NCBI RefSeq assembly: GCF_003612015.1
Contig: NZ_RARB01000003.1
Span: forward strand, 22,023 to 86,022
Length of the DNA stretch: 64,000 nucleotides
Direction of reading: 5' to 3'
DNA from: Pantoea piersonii
Lineage (GTDB): Bacteria > Pseudomonadota > Gammaproteobacteria > Enterobacterales > Enterobacteriaceae
Under the pieces are notes generated by a model. The model made no database searches. It had not been told where the DNA came from and saw only the letters and a list, made by a program, of their open reading frames with translations. The stretch's first letter is position 1; each line of letters begins with the position of its first letter. Below, piece after piece: positions 46,491 through 53,747 of this stretch. The translations under genes were made by a program, and so were the position numbers.

Positions 46491-46948
46491 GCTGATCTCC
46501 TGTTCTTTTCTCCCCAGCGCTGCGCCCACTCTAGCTCTAGCCGGGATTCGTCGCTAAACTTCACGTTCTGCTCTGTGCCGAACCAGTAAATCGCCTCGAT
46601 TACCTCGACCATCTCGCTCACTCGCATCTTGCTTGTCCGTGAGCCGAACATGACGACGCCGCCGCCGATACCGGGTGCGGTGCGCTGCTGTTCGTTTTTG
46701 GATTTCGCTACGAGTGCGGTGATGAGATCTTTCCAGTCGTCAGGGCTGTATTTCTGCCCATACCATTCAACCTGTCGGGAGAGGTCATGCAGCAGCGGCC
46801 AAAGCTTTCTGTTTTGGTCTGAGCTGCGCTTTCTTTCCTGGATGACTATTTCGAATGGCTTGTCTGGACTGGCGGGGAGTTTCTGGATGGCTTCAATGCA
46901 GTTTCGTCGGATGCGGTCATCCCGCAGGAGGAAATTCATCTTCTCCAT
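46487..46948 (-). CDS. ninB: Recombination protein NinB
   Basis: NinB (lambda Orf) is a recombination mediator that loads onto single-stranded DNA and SSB. The 153-aa product starting MEKMNFLLRDDRIRRNCIEAI aligns with lambda NinB: KPFEIVIQERKRSSDQNRKLWPLLHDLSRQVEW, SRTSKMRVSEMVEVIEAIYWFGTE, and LELEWAQRWGE. I choose the ATG at 46948 by comparison with lambda; a GTG at 46957 is an alternative. It fits with the ERF recombinase and SSB encoded on the other arm. Confidence 0.93.
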   Translation of the reverse strand: MEKMNFLLRDDRIRRNCIEAIQKLPASPDKPFEIVIQERKRSSDQNRKLWPLLHDLSRQVEWYGQKYSPDDWKDLITALVAKSKNEQQRTAPGIGGGVVMFGSRTSKMRVSEMVEVIEAIYWFGTEQNVKFSDESRLELEWAQRWGEKNRRSA

Positions 46949-47171
46949 CGTTGCCACCCCGGATTAGAGTAAGTTTTGGCTTGTCGTCGTGGTCGAAAAG
47001 CGTAATGGTCATTTTTCTCTCTTCGAAATTGTGCGTGTATGCGTCACATTGCTTGGCGTCCATAAAGCCGGATACAAAGCTCAGCATATAATTCAACGGG
47101 TCTATGCCGGTCCGATACATCATGTCGACAGCTTCGGCGAACTTATCTTCTGCTTTGCTTCGTCTAGTCAT
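46917..47171 (-). CDS. Phage protein, unknown (paralogue-like to 45214)
   Basis: An 84-aa protein (MTRRSKAEDKFAEAVDMMYRTG) with central LNYMLSFVSGFMDAKQCDAYTH similar in pattern to the 45214 protein, and an acidic end. It overlaps ninB by about 32 bases. No defined family. Confidence 0.68.
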   Translation of the reverse strand: MTRRSKAEDKFAEAVDMMYRTGIDPLNYMLSFVSGFMDAKQCDAYTHNFEERKMTITLFDHDDKPKLTLIRGGNDGEDEFPPAG

Positions 47172-47340
47172 CGCGCTTATCTCTCTTCAGTGCGTCGCTC
47201 AGGGTTTTGCGGATAGCAGCAGGAAGTGACATGAAGCCTGCGTAACGTGTAGCGATTACAGCAAGGTCATTTGCCAGCTTATCCAGTTCAGCGTCTGATA
47301 TGACGTGCTCAGGACGTTTGAGGGGGATTACGTTGTTCAT
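47164..47340 (-). CDS. Small phage protein, unknown
   Basis: A 58-aa protein (MNNVIPLKRPEHVISDAELD) that looks helical. Its ATG at 47340 shares a base with the upstream stop (TAATG). No family recognised. Confidence 0.65.
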   Translation of the reverse strand: MNNVIPLKRPEHVISDAELDKLANDLAVIATRYAGFMSLPAAIRKTLSDALKRDKRDD

Positions 47341-47453
47341 TAGCACCACCTTCTGGTTATTGCTCGCTTGTTGTCGCCACCTGATGGGTCATTGGCAACT
47401 TTTCCGCTCATCGCATGAGCCCTTGCGTAAAACCACTGCCAGTAATGGTTCAT
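47340..47453 (-). CDS. 37-residue Trp-rich peptide
   Basis: A 37-codon gene (MNHYWQWFYARAHAMSGKVA) with a strong AGGAGG ribosome-binding site. It is coupled to both neighbours (ATGA upstream, TAATG downstream). The aromatic N terminus is unusual. No family recognised. Confidence 0.6.
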   Translation of the reverse strand: MNHYWQWFYARAHAMSGKVANDPSGGDNKRAITRRWC

Positions 47454-47629
47454 GCTTCCTCCTGCTTGCTGCTTAAGGCTGCCTGCCATGCCCGCCAAGC
47501 GGCTCGTATTTGCTTGTCGCAGTAGTCATCGCTTTTGTCGTGGCGCTGCATGTTGGTGAGTGGCGTGCGGTAGTTGATGCAGTACCAGGCCTCGAATTTA
47601 TGCCGCTCCAGCTCATCTTTGTCGCTCAT
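47450..47629 (-). CDS. Small phage protein, unknown
   Basis: A 59-aa protein (MSDKDELERHKFEAWYCINY, later RAAWRAWQAALSSK). The FEAWY ... AAWxAWQAA layout is common among short proteins of lambdoid accessory regions. The ATG overlaps the DUF551 stop (ATGA). Confidence 0.65.
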   Translation of the reverse strand: MSDKDELERHKFEAWYCINYRTPLTNMQRHDKSDDYCDKQIRAAWRAWQAALSSKQEEA

Positions 47630-47823
47630 GATTCCTCCGGTGGTGATGGGAGTGGTTGCCAGTGGGTTATGTAACGGTCCCTGTGAGTTTCGCAGGAAAA
47701 ATGTCCCCGACTTTCAAACCACGTATGAACAGCCCATGTTGGGATGTCGTCCAATTCGCAATAAGTCAGATAATCATCTGTTTCGGGTGGAGTGCGGTCT
47801 TCAATGCTTATCCATTCGCTCAT
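47626..47823 (-). CDS. DUF551 protein
   Basis: A 65-aa protein with the DUF551 layout: MSEWISIEDRTPPETDDYL at the N terminus, and ITHWQPLPSPP at the C terminus. The family is frequent in lambdoid phages; function unknown. Confidence 0.85.
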   Translation of the reverse strand: MSEWISIEDRTPPETDDYLTYCELDDIPTWAVHTWFESRGHFSCETHRDRYITHWQPLPSPPEES

Positions 47824-48218
47824 TCTTCCTCTCCTCGCTCGCGTTCCTGCTGCTCAATAACCCGATAGGCGACAACTGGATTTCCACAATTCTTGCCCAA
47901 GAAGAAATGGCGGCAAGGCCCCGTATCCATATCCCCATCAGCCCATCTGACTTTGACAATTACTGATGGGTTTACTGGCTGATAGTTGCCTCGCCACTCA
48001 ATCCAGTCACTTTCACCCTTCTCCCGCTGCTCAAGTACTGGCAGGGCAATCTCAAGGGCTGCACGCGATGCCTTCCATGACTTCCAGCACCATTCTGTTT
48101 CGCTGTAGCTGTACTTCCCGTCATCGCGCTTTTCCACATCAGCAAGTTCGAAACCTGGCAGAGAAGTAAGCCATTCTTCAAACTGCTCTCTGCACTTGTC
48201 AGCTGTTAACTTGTTCAT
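47820..48218 (-). CDS. Phage protein, unknown
   Basis: A 132-aa protein starting MNKLTADKCREQFEEWLTSLPG (AGGTGG upstream of 48218). N-terminal helices with WCWKSWKASRAALEIALPVLEQ recall Ea22-like accessory proteins; the second half is beta-rich. It overlaps DUF551 by four bases. Confidence 0.7.
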   Translation of the reverse strand: MNKLTADKCREQFEEWLTSLPGFELADVEKRDDGKYSYSETEWCWKSWKASRAALEIALPVLEQREKGESDWIEWRGNYQPVNPSVIVKVRWADGDMDTGPCRHFFLGKNCGNPVVAYRVIEQQERERGEEE

Positions 48219-48406
48219 CTTCCACCTACCGGTATCAATGCGACCAGCCAGAAAAGAGCAACCAAAGCGACGCTCATACGAGCAACGTAAGGCCATCCCA
48301 CTACCTTAAATCCGTTCTGCCACATCACGAATGACATGACGACAACAACGGCAGGAAACGCTGCTGCTACCGTGACGGTTGCAATAACTGCTTTGTAAAT
48401 ATCCAT
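48215..48406 (-). CDS. Small two-span membrane protein
   Basis: A 63-aa protein with two transmembrane helices (VIATVTVAAAFPAVVVVMSFV and MSVALVALFWLVALIPV). No family recognised. Confidence 0.68.
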   Translation of the reverse strand: MDIYKAVIATVTVAAAFPAVVVVMSFVMWQNGFKVVGWPYVARMSVALVALFWLVALIPVGGR

Positions 48407-48633
48407 CAGAACCCACCCTTTTTGCCGCCTTTGTCGGAACGGGAATCGCGCTCGAATTGTGCCAGCTCGATTTCACCGCCTGACTTACCGCATCCAAAGC
48501 AGATGAAGTCGTTATTCTGCGGGCGCACCACAAAGGACGGTGTGGTTTCTTCATGGAATGGGCATAACCCGCGATAATTAGCGCCTTGCTGTGTGAGCGC
48601 GGTTAGTTTCATTGCGCTGTCGATGATGGACAT
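48406..48633 (-). CDS. CHC2 zinc-finger protein (primase-type)
   Basis: A 75-aa protein corresponding to just the zinc-binding domain of DnaG-type primases: YRGLCPFHEETTPSFVV and NNDFICFGCGKSGGEIEL, giving Cys-x2-His and Cys-x2-Cys ligands. No primase catalytic domain follows, so it may act as a helicase partner or recruit host primase. It lies one gene from the DnaB-type helicase. Confidence 0.85.
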   Translation of the reverse strand: MSIIDSAMKLTALTQQGANYRGLCPFHEETTPSFVVRPQNNDFICFGCGKSGGEIELAQFERDSRSDKGGKKGGF

Positions 48634-48888
48634 TTACACGCCCTCCAGTGGAAGTTTTGCCGCGATGCTGGCCACACGCAGAAACTCGCGCATCATGTCC
48701 ATATCCATCCAGACTTTTTCTGTCAGATGGAATGCCCAGTTGACCAAAACCTCATGGCTGTAAATTCTGTCTACCGAGATTTCATAAAGCGTGTTGCCGG
48801 TATTCAGCACGACAAATCCGTCTTCCAGATAAACCTTCTTGGCAAGCTCGGCGCGATGCTCCATGTACTGCTCAAGATGTGTTTTCAT
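48634..48888 (-). CDS. Phage protein between helicase and CHC2 gene
   Basis: An 84-aa protein (MKTHLEQYMEHRAELAKKVY) with no recognised domain. The tight spacing (overlap with the helicase stop) suggests membership of the replication operon. Confidence 0.68.
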   Translation of the reverse strand: MKTHLEQYMEHRAELAKKVYLEDGFVVLNTGNTLYEISVDRIYSHEVLVNWAFHLTEKVWMDMDMMREFLRVASIAAKLPLEGV

Positions 48889-50315
48889 CAGAAACCCTCT
48901 ACCTGTTTGAGTTGTTTGGTTACCTTGCGGGACTTGCGCTCTGCTCGCTCTTCCGCTGCTTGTTTCTGGTCGCAGGGGAAAAGAGCTACGTCTTTCTGGT
49001 CAACGTATACCGTTCCTGTTTTTCCGTGTCGGTTCAGGCGGAGGATAAGTTCGGTGAGCGTCGGATCCGCGTTTTCGTCGTAAACACTTTCCTTGTAGAT
49101 GGCCATCCAGTAGTCACAGTCCTGTTCAATCTGCCCCGTATCGCGCGAATCGCTGGCCATCGGACGCTTGTTGGCTCGCTCTTCGAGGTTACGGTTTAGC
49201 TGAGTGAGGAGGACGATTACTGTGTCCAGCTCCTTGGCCAGGTTCTTCAGAGCCTTGGTTATCTTGCCGAACGCCAGCGCATTGGTTTCTGATGCTTCTG
49301 TGCTCATCAGGGTCAGGTAGTCGATGCCAATCATGCCGATGCGCTTGTTGTTGCGCTTCAGCTTGCGGCATTCCGCCTGAATGTGGGCCAGCGTCATGCC
49401 GGGACTGTCATCAATCCAGATGTTTGGCCGGTCACTCATTCTGGCCATAGCGGCATAAACGCGGTTCCAGTCTTCATCCTCGCTTGGTCCCGATTTCTCC
49501 TGCGCGTAAAACATATCGGTGTTGACGTGTGAGGACTGGCCAAGCATACGCTCGAAGATTTGCTCTTCTGGCATCTCAAGGCTGAACATGGCCACTGGCA
49601 GGTTTTCGACGTCTGCGACATGCAGAGCCATTTCAGTAAGTACCGTGGTTTTGCCCATTTTTGGCCTTGCGCCAATAACGAACAGGGATCCGCGCATGAC
49701 ATGTTTCGGTGCCAGCATCTTGTCTAGGTCACGAATGCCGGTAGTCAGGCCTCGATGAGCGTCGGGATCGTTAAACCTGTTTTCGACCATCGCTGTCCAT
49801 TTGGCGGCAATGTCGTCGATGCGGCGAAGTCCCTTTTTGTTGCCGGTCGTGGTGCTGTCTACAGCCTCTGACAGCAATGCCTGAGCTGCTTCAACCTTCT
49901 GCTCAGTGGTCATGCCGTTGCGAGAACTGAACAGACTGGCCACCTCGTTTGACTGCCGGATCCACATGCGGTCCGATGCACGGTCTTTCACGACTGAGGC
50001 GTAGTTCACGACGTTTGCAGCGCTGGGAGTGTTCTTTGCCATCTCGGCCAGATATGCGAAGCCGCCTAGCTGCTCAAGCTTTCCACTCTGCTCCAGCGAT
50101 TCTGACAGGGTCAGGATGTCCACCGTGATTTTGCGGCGATTCATCGCCACAGCTTCAGACCAGATTTCCTGATGAGAACGGCTGTAGAAAGCATCTGGTT
50201 TCAGTGTGGCCAGCACCATCTGACACTTGTCGCTCTGGCTGTCATTCAGGATGCTTCCAATCACACATTGCTCCGCCTCAACGCTGTTTGGCGGTACGAA
50301 GTTATTTCCTGTCAT
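48888..50315 (-). CDS. Replicative DNA helicase (DnaB family)
   Basis: The 475-aa hexameric helicase has the DnaB N-terminal domain (PPNSVEAEQCVIGSILND) and RecA-like motor with Walker A GARPKMGKTT, Walker B IGMIGIDYL, and VILLTQLNRNLEERANKRP. Carrying its own helicase frees the phage from the P-like loader that recruits host DnaB. It follows the O-like initiator, overlapping it by 14 bases. Confidence 0.95.
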   Translation of the reverse strand: MTGNNFVPPNSVEAEQCVIGSILNDSQSDKCQMVLATLKPDAFYSRSHQEIWSEAVAMNRRKITVDILTLSESLEQSGKLEQLGGFAYLAEMAKNTPSAANVVNYASVVKDRASDRMWIRQSNEVASLFSSRNGMTTEQKVEAAQALLSEAVDSTTTGNKKGLRRIDDIAAKWTAMVENRFNDPDAHRGLTTGIRDLDKMLAPKHVMRGSLFVIGARPKMGKTTVLTEMALHVADVENLPVAMFSLEMPEEQIFERMLGQSSHVNTDMFYAQEKSGPSEDEDWNRVYAAMARMSDRPNIWIDDSPGMTLAHIQAECRKLKRNNKRIGMIGIDYLTLMSTEASETNALAFGKITKALKNLAKELDTVIVLLTQLNRNLEERANKRPMASDSRDTGQIEQDCDYWMAIYKESVYDENADPTLTELILRLNRHGKTGTVYVDQKDVALFPCDQKQAAEERAERKSRKVTKQLKQVEGF

Positions 50316-51252
50316 TTGCGCGCTGCTCCTTCACCTTCGTGTAGCACTCATCGGATACCAGATAGTCGAGGTTCTTGGCTGCCCAGAATCCACCTTTGCC
50401 GTTTGGACGCTCCTGCATCATCCACGTGCAGTTAGCGGCGATGTATTCCAGGTAGTTCCGCCAGTTGGCGATAGTGAATGGAACGCCCTTCGCTTTCTGG
50501 TACTCGCGATTACATTGCTGCCAGAAGTTACGCATCGCTGATTTACGCTTTCCACGAATAACTTCGATGGCCGACATCTCAGGCAGGATTTCGTGGTAGG
50601 CATTCACCATTTCTTCGTATGGGGTGCGAATTGCTTTTGGCTTATCAGGATTAGCTGGCTGTCTCGGGATTCTGATTTCCTCATCATCGTCCTGATCGGC
50701 GGTTTGAGATGGACACTCAATATCTTTAGATATTGAGTTATTAGTTATTAATTCATTGTTTGTGGCACTTTGATGGCACTCTGTTGGCACAATCTCCTCG
50801 CTAGCCCTTGGAGTGAGCGGCATTGCGTTGGCACTCTGTTGGTAATCTGTTGGCACAAAATTCGGCTGATAATCGTCGTATTTTGTGACTGAAACGCGGG
50901 TGAATTTTTTATTTGAAATGCGGCTTATCATGCTCAGCTTTTCGAACTTGTTGAGCAGATACTTAATGCGATCACCTGTGATTCCAGTCTCTGAAGCCAG
51001 AGTGTTTCGCCCTGTGATGAATTCGCCGCGGTTAACGAGGATTTCACCGAATTCTGTATTCACAGACGCGGGCGCATGGTTCGCTGAGAGGATGATGTGT
51101 ATCCAGAGGTGAACAGCTTCAGAATCCGTTCTGTAAAAGGGAAGCTCCTTGATTTTGCGGTGCAGCAAGGCATACCCCTTACCGCCATGATGCGGCGTCT
51201 CCTGGTTCTTTCTGGCCTCTCTAGCCCGGGCCAGACTCGCTACGTTACTCAT
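50302..51252 (-). CDS. O-like replication initiator
   Basis: The 316-aa product has an N-terminal DNA-binding region (LLHRKIKELPFYRTDSEAVHLWIHIIL, LVNRGEFITGRNTLASETGIT, KYLLNKFEKLSMI) with the winged-helix layout of phage replication initiators. A poorly conserved middle and a C-terminal domain (YEEMVNAYHEILPEMS, RNYLEYIA) follow. The middle coding sequence holds iterons and an AT-rich palindrome, as the lambda O gene holds ori. It precedes the helicase. Confidence 0.87.
   Translation of the reverse strand: MSNVASLARAREARKNQETPHHGGKGYALLHRKIKELPFYRTDSEAVHLWIHIILSANHAPASVNTEFGEILVNRGEFITGRNTLASETGITGDRIKYLLNKFEKLSMISRISNKKFTRVSVTKYDDYQPNFVPTDYQQSANAMPLTPRASEEIVPTECHQSATNNELITNNSISKDIECPSQTADQDDDEEIRIPRQPANPDKPKAIRTPYEEMVNAYHEILPEMSAIEVIRGKRKSAMRNFWQQCNREYQKAKGVPFTIANWRNYLEYIAANCTWMMQERPNGKGGFWAAKNLDYLVSDECYTKVKEQRANDRK
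50715..50856 (-). other. Predicted phage replication origin inside the O-like gene
   Basis: TGGCAC occurs at 50763, 50774, 50785, 50829 and 50851, with a degenerate copy (TGGTAA) at 50840. All are spaced by multiples of 11 bp, so they lie on one helix face. Downstream in the O reading direction is an AT-rich stretch with a perfect palindrome, ACTCAATATC-TTTA-GATATTGAGT (50715-50738). Iterons followed by an AT-rich region within O is the lambda ori design. Confidence 0.75.
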
Positions 51253-51392
51253 TTGCCATTCTCCTTCGCTCTGTGCTCTTCCAGAATGTGCTTCAGCTTC
51301 TCAGCTACCTTCGGGTTGAAGCCTTTGCAGAACTCGATACGGGCAAGGTTTTTCTGCATATCTGCCTGGTAAACTGTGTGTTTCTTTGGCAT
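51249..51392 (-). CDS. 47-residue phage protein
   Basis: A 47-aa basic helical protein starting MPKKHTVYQADMQKNLARIE, with CAGGAG before the ATG at 51392. It is coupled to the O-like gene (4-base overlap). No family recognised. Confidence 0.65.
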   Translation of the reverse strand: MPKKHTVYQADMQKNLARIEFCKGFNPKVAEKLKHILEEHRAKENGK

Positions 51393-51424
51393 AATTACTC
51401 CTGTGATTTGTCCTACATTTCGCA

Positions 51425-51760
51425 CTAGGCCTCGAAGCTGTTCGCGCAGCTCGGGGCTTTTTCTTTGGTTATTTCCAGCTGCAACTTCGCGAATTCCATC
51501 GCTACCGTCATCAGCCATCGGTACTGCTCCAGAGGCATCTTCTTTTCCCCTTGCATCACAAAATCCTCTACGCCACTTGCGGCGAGAGTTTCCATTAGCT
51601 CTGGGTACTTTTCCGTCCGACGAAGAACGGTTGAATCAGCGACGTTGAGCATCTTCGCTACAACGGTTTGACGAGTGTTGGTTAATGCCTGGTGTGCGGT
51701 TGCCAGTAGGTGACGACCGATAAACGCAATGTGTGATTTGCGTGGATTTGCCTGTTCCAT
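51425..51760 (-). CDS. CII-like transcriptional activator
   Basis: The 111-aa protein has a helix-turn-helix (TVVAKMLNVADSTVLRRTEKYPEL, residues 32-55) and a C-terminal oligomerisation helix (LEQYRWLMTVAMEFAKLQLEI), the layout of phage CII proteins. Its position is that of lambda cII: after cro and nutR, before O. With the CIII-like protein at 54861 it would govern the lysogenic decision. Confidence 0.85.
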   Translation of the reverse strand: MEQANPRKSHIAFIGRHLLATAHQALTNTRQTVVAKMLNVADSTVLRRTEKYPELMETLAASGVEDFVMQGEKKMPLEQYRWLMTVAMEFAKLQLEITKEKAPSCANSFEA

Positions 51761-51824
51761 TTTATATTATTTCTCTTGTTGATTAATTGGTTGCGTGGTT
51801 AACCCGTGGGGTTTCCACAATGGG

Positions 51825-51867
51825 CTCCTGCATTTCGGCGGGAGCGGCGGCGATTTTTTAAAGAGCG
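51825..51867 (-). promoter_or_regulatory. nutR: boxA and boxB
   Basis: On the minus strand boxA CGCTCTTTA (51859-51867) is followed by boxB (51825-51844), a CTCC-C-GC / GC-A-GGAG stem with loop CGAAAT. The same GC-CGAAAT-GC top is found in nutL at 53209-53226, so both are likely targets of the N-like protein. Confidence 0.82.
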
Positions 51868-51874
51868 GTGTTAC

Positions 51875-52108
51875 TTAAGCGGCTTTGCTTTTAAGTTCAG
51901 CGAAAACCAGCTTTTCTTTGGATACTGACTTGATGCGCTTAAAAAGCTTGGTTCCCTTTTCGATACTCTCAGCCATCTGGGGAGATGCGCGACGATATCC
52001 ATATGCGATCTGGTCGAGATAGCCAGTGGACGTCTTAGCGAGCTGAGCGAGTTGGGACCAATCATCTTTAGTGGCTTCCTGACGCCAGCGAAGAAGATCG
52101 TTAATCAT
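51875..52108 (-). CDS. Cro-like repressor
   Basis: A 77-aa DNA-binding protein starting MINDLLRWRQEATKDDWSQL, with helix-turn-helix QLAKTSTGYLDQIAYGYRRASPQMAESIEKG. It is divergent from the CI-like gene across the operator region, the place of Cro. AAGGG precedes the ATG. YdaS-type proteins share this fold. Confidence 0.85.
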   Translation of the reverse strand: MINDLLRWRQEATKDDWSQLAQLAKTSTGYLDQIAYGYRRASPQMAESIEKGTKLFKRIKSVSKEKLVFAELKSKAA

Positions 52109-52140
52109 TCGCTTTACCCTTTTTGTTGAAGATTAATCAA

Positions 52141-52207
52141 AGTTTATCTTAATGATAAATTATGCGCAAGCTGATTTATCAATCTGCATATTTATCATTT
52201 TGCTAAG
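52141..52207. promoter_or_regulatory. OR region with PR
   Basis: A 17-bp operator TTTATC-TTAAT-GATAAA (52143-52159) lies within PR: minus-strand -35 TTGCGC (52164-52169), 17 bp, -10 TAAACT (52141-52146). Further TTTATC half-sites occur at 52175 and 52191 toward the CI-like gene. The same operator is found at PL. Confidence 0.82.
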
Positions 52208-52226
52208 CGGTGAGATCATTTAAGGT

Positions 52227-52964
52227 ATGGAAACTAAAGACATAAGACGCAGCAATCTGCGCACTCTGCTGGATGAGTACGTCTCGCAGGGTCTGACAAA
52301 GGCCGAATTCGCTGAGAAACTTGGCATCACTGCTAGTCAGTTAAGCCAGGTTACTTCCCTTAAACATGTCCGCAATATAGGAGATACGCTCGCGCGTCGG
52401 ACGGAAGTGTCTTTTGGTTTACCTAAAGGTTGGATGGATACTATTCAGGCCGGGTCTGTAGACAAACCAGGCAAAACTGAGCACGCTAACAATTACAGCT
52501 TGCAAAATCTTTCAAGAAACTATACTGATCATACATACAGGATAGAGCAACTTGATGTGGAGCTCAGTTGTGGTGGAGGCAGGATGAATAGTGAATATCC
52601 AGACATAATTCAATCAATTGAAGTTGACCCTGAATATGCAAAGCGCATGTTTGGTGGCAGACCGGCATCTTCTCTAAAGATAACGACTGCTGTAGGTGAC
52701 AGCATGAGGGGATCCGTGGAGCCAGGGGAATTAGTGGTCTTGGATGTCACTGTTAGCCGCTTCGTAAGTGATGGCATCTATGCGTTCTCTTATGGCGATA
52801 GCGTGCACATTAAACGCCTCCAGAAGCTTAAGGACAGGCTCGTAGTCATCAGCGACAACAAAACGTATGAGAAGTGGGAAATTGATTCAAGCGAAGAGGA
52901 TCAGCTCCACATTCAGGGATTTGTTGTTGGCAAATGGGAAATGAATTACACCCGCCTCGGCTAG
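52227..52964 (+). CDS. CI-like prophage repressor with S24 peptidase domain
   Basis: The 245-aa protein has an N-terminal helix-turn-helix (LTKAEFAEKLGITASQLSQVTS, residues 23-44) and a LexA/CI-type self-cleavage domain with nucleophile Ser159 (GDSM) and Lys196 (HIKR). The scissile bond is probably Cys115-Gly116 (SCGGG). It should hold PL and PR shut and be inactivated by RecA filaments after DNA damage. The ATG is nearly leaderless (AAGGT directly before it). Confidence 0.94.
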   Translation: METKDIRRSNLRTLLDEYVSQGLTKAEFAEKLGITASQLSQVTSLKHVRNIGDTLARRTEVSFGLPKGWMDTIQAGSVDKPGKTEHANNYSLQNLSRNYTDHTYRIEQLDVELSCGGGRMNSEYPDIIQSIEVDPEYAKRMFGGRPASSLKITTAVGDSMRGSVEPGELVVLDVTVSRFVSDGIYAFSYGDSVHIKRLQKLKDRLVVISDNKTYEKWEIDSSEEDQLHIQGFVVGKWEMNYTRLG

Positions 52965-52988
52965 AAAAGCCTACCCGTCACCCGAAGA

Positions 52989-53013
52989 AACCAGCCGCGA
53001 GCTGGTTTTTTTT
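52989..53013 (+). terminator. Terminator after the CI-like gene
   Basis: AACCAGC-CGCGA-GCTGGTT followed by an uninterrupted T-run, 25 bases after the repressor stop. Confidence 0.92.
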
Positions 53014-53029
53014 CGCCTCAAGTAAATTT

Positions 53030-53137
53030 GATAAATTTTTTTATCCTTACCAGACAATAATTTATCTAGTTTTAACCCCTTACTGATAAATTATTTATCA
53101 TCCTGCTATTTACCAATCTTTATCTTTGAGATAAATT
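53030..53137 (+). promoter_or_regulatory. OL region with PL
   Basis: The operator TTTATC-TTTGA-GATAAA (53119-53135) lies in the spacer of PL: -35 TTTACC (53109-53114), 17 bp, -10 TAAATT (53132-53137). Extra half-sites are at 53030, 53040, 53061, 53085 and 53094 (the last two form TGATAAATTATTTATCA). The arrangement mirrors OR. Confidence 0.82.
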
Positions 53138-53140
53138 AAA

Positions 53141-53443
53141 TCCCATCAGCAGGACGCAACGCAGTACACGGCAAGATGCCGACGCTCTTTAACATTGATG
53201 GGGTTTGTCTCCGCCGAAATGCGGGGAACCAAAGTGAAGTTGGCTTTGGTGGGCGGTAGCTCAGTGTTAACCGGTAATCGGCCATTCTAGATGGCGGTGA
53301 CGGTTGCAATAGCTGAAGGATAGTTTCTCGGAGTGCGCACGATGAGAGGCTGGATGTCGGTAAAGCTTAGAGCACCACGATGCGATCGTGGAGGTCACCC
53401 ATAGAGGGTCTTCCCAACCAAAGCCAATTACCGGAGGTACACC
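53141..53443 (+). other. Structured PL leader before the N-like gene
   Basis: A 300-base leader without a gene. After nutL it holds TTGGCTTTGGT (53240-53250), complementary to ACCAAAGCCAA (53417-53427), and also to a local ACCAAAG (53228-53234). CCGGTAAT (53271-53278) is complementary to ATTACCGG (53427-53434), which overlaps the N ribosome-binding site. Hairpins GCCAT-TCTAG-ATGGC and CACGAT-GCG-ATCGTG lie inside. It resembles in concept the lambda N leader, which controls N translation. Confidence 0.6.
53183..53226 (+). promoter_or_regulatory. nutL: boxA and boxB
   Basis: boxA CGCTCTTTAACA (53183-53194) is followed by boxB CTCCGC-CGAAAT-GCGGGG (53209-53226). The loop and closing pairs match those at nutR. 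Confidence 0.85.
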
Positions 53444-53740
53444 ATGACAGTAGTCATCACTTATCTGGCTTCCGATAACGCCAGAAATCGTCGCAGAGCA
53501 CGTCGTGCTGAAGCGCAATTGCAAGTCGATGCGGATTCACGCTTGGCTCGCAAAATCGCAGTAGCGGGCTCTGGATGCAGCTTAAACGTAGCCCGCGCTA
53601 CGTCAGCGCCGAGTCTGCGTGATAAGCGCGAAGAGGTAGCTCTGCGCATCATCACCAAATACCAGAAGGTCAGCAACGAAGCTGGCCGTCAGATTCACGC
53701 AGTGCAGAAGATGCGTGGCAAATCGATTCCTTTAATTTGA
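53444..53740 (+). CDS. N-like transcription antiterminator
   Basis: The 98-aa protein has an arginine-rich motif near the N terminus (DNARNRRRARRAEAQLQ, compare lambda N DAQTRRRERRAEKQAQ) for boxB binding, and ends in RGKSIPLI, the same C-terminal GKSIPLI as lambda N. It is the first gene after PL and nutL. Overall length is close to lambda N (107). It should allow both early operons to pass terminators. Confidence 0.88.
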   Translation: MTVVITYLASDNARNRRRARRAEAQLQVDADSRLARKIAVAGSGCSLNVARATSAPSLRDKREEVALRIITKYQKVSNEAGRQIHAVQKMRGKSIPLI

Positions 53741-53747
53741 GGTGAGC

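Noticed and set aside
50763..50856. Short regular repeats considered as a CRISPR array
   Set aside because: Repeat cores are only 6 bp with 11-bp periodicity and lie within a coding sequence; there are no spacers or cas genes. They fit origin iterons.
53240..53300. tRNA-like sequence (GGCGGTAGCTCAG) in the N leader
   Set aside because: Only a D-arm-like string is present. No acceptor stem, anticodon arm or T arm can be built around it.
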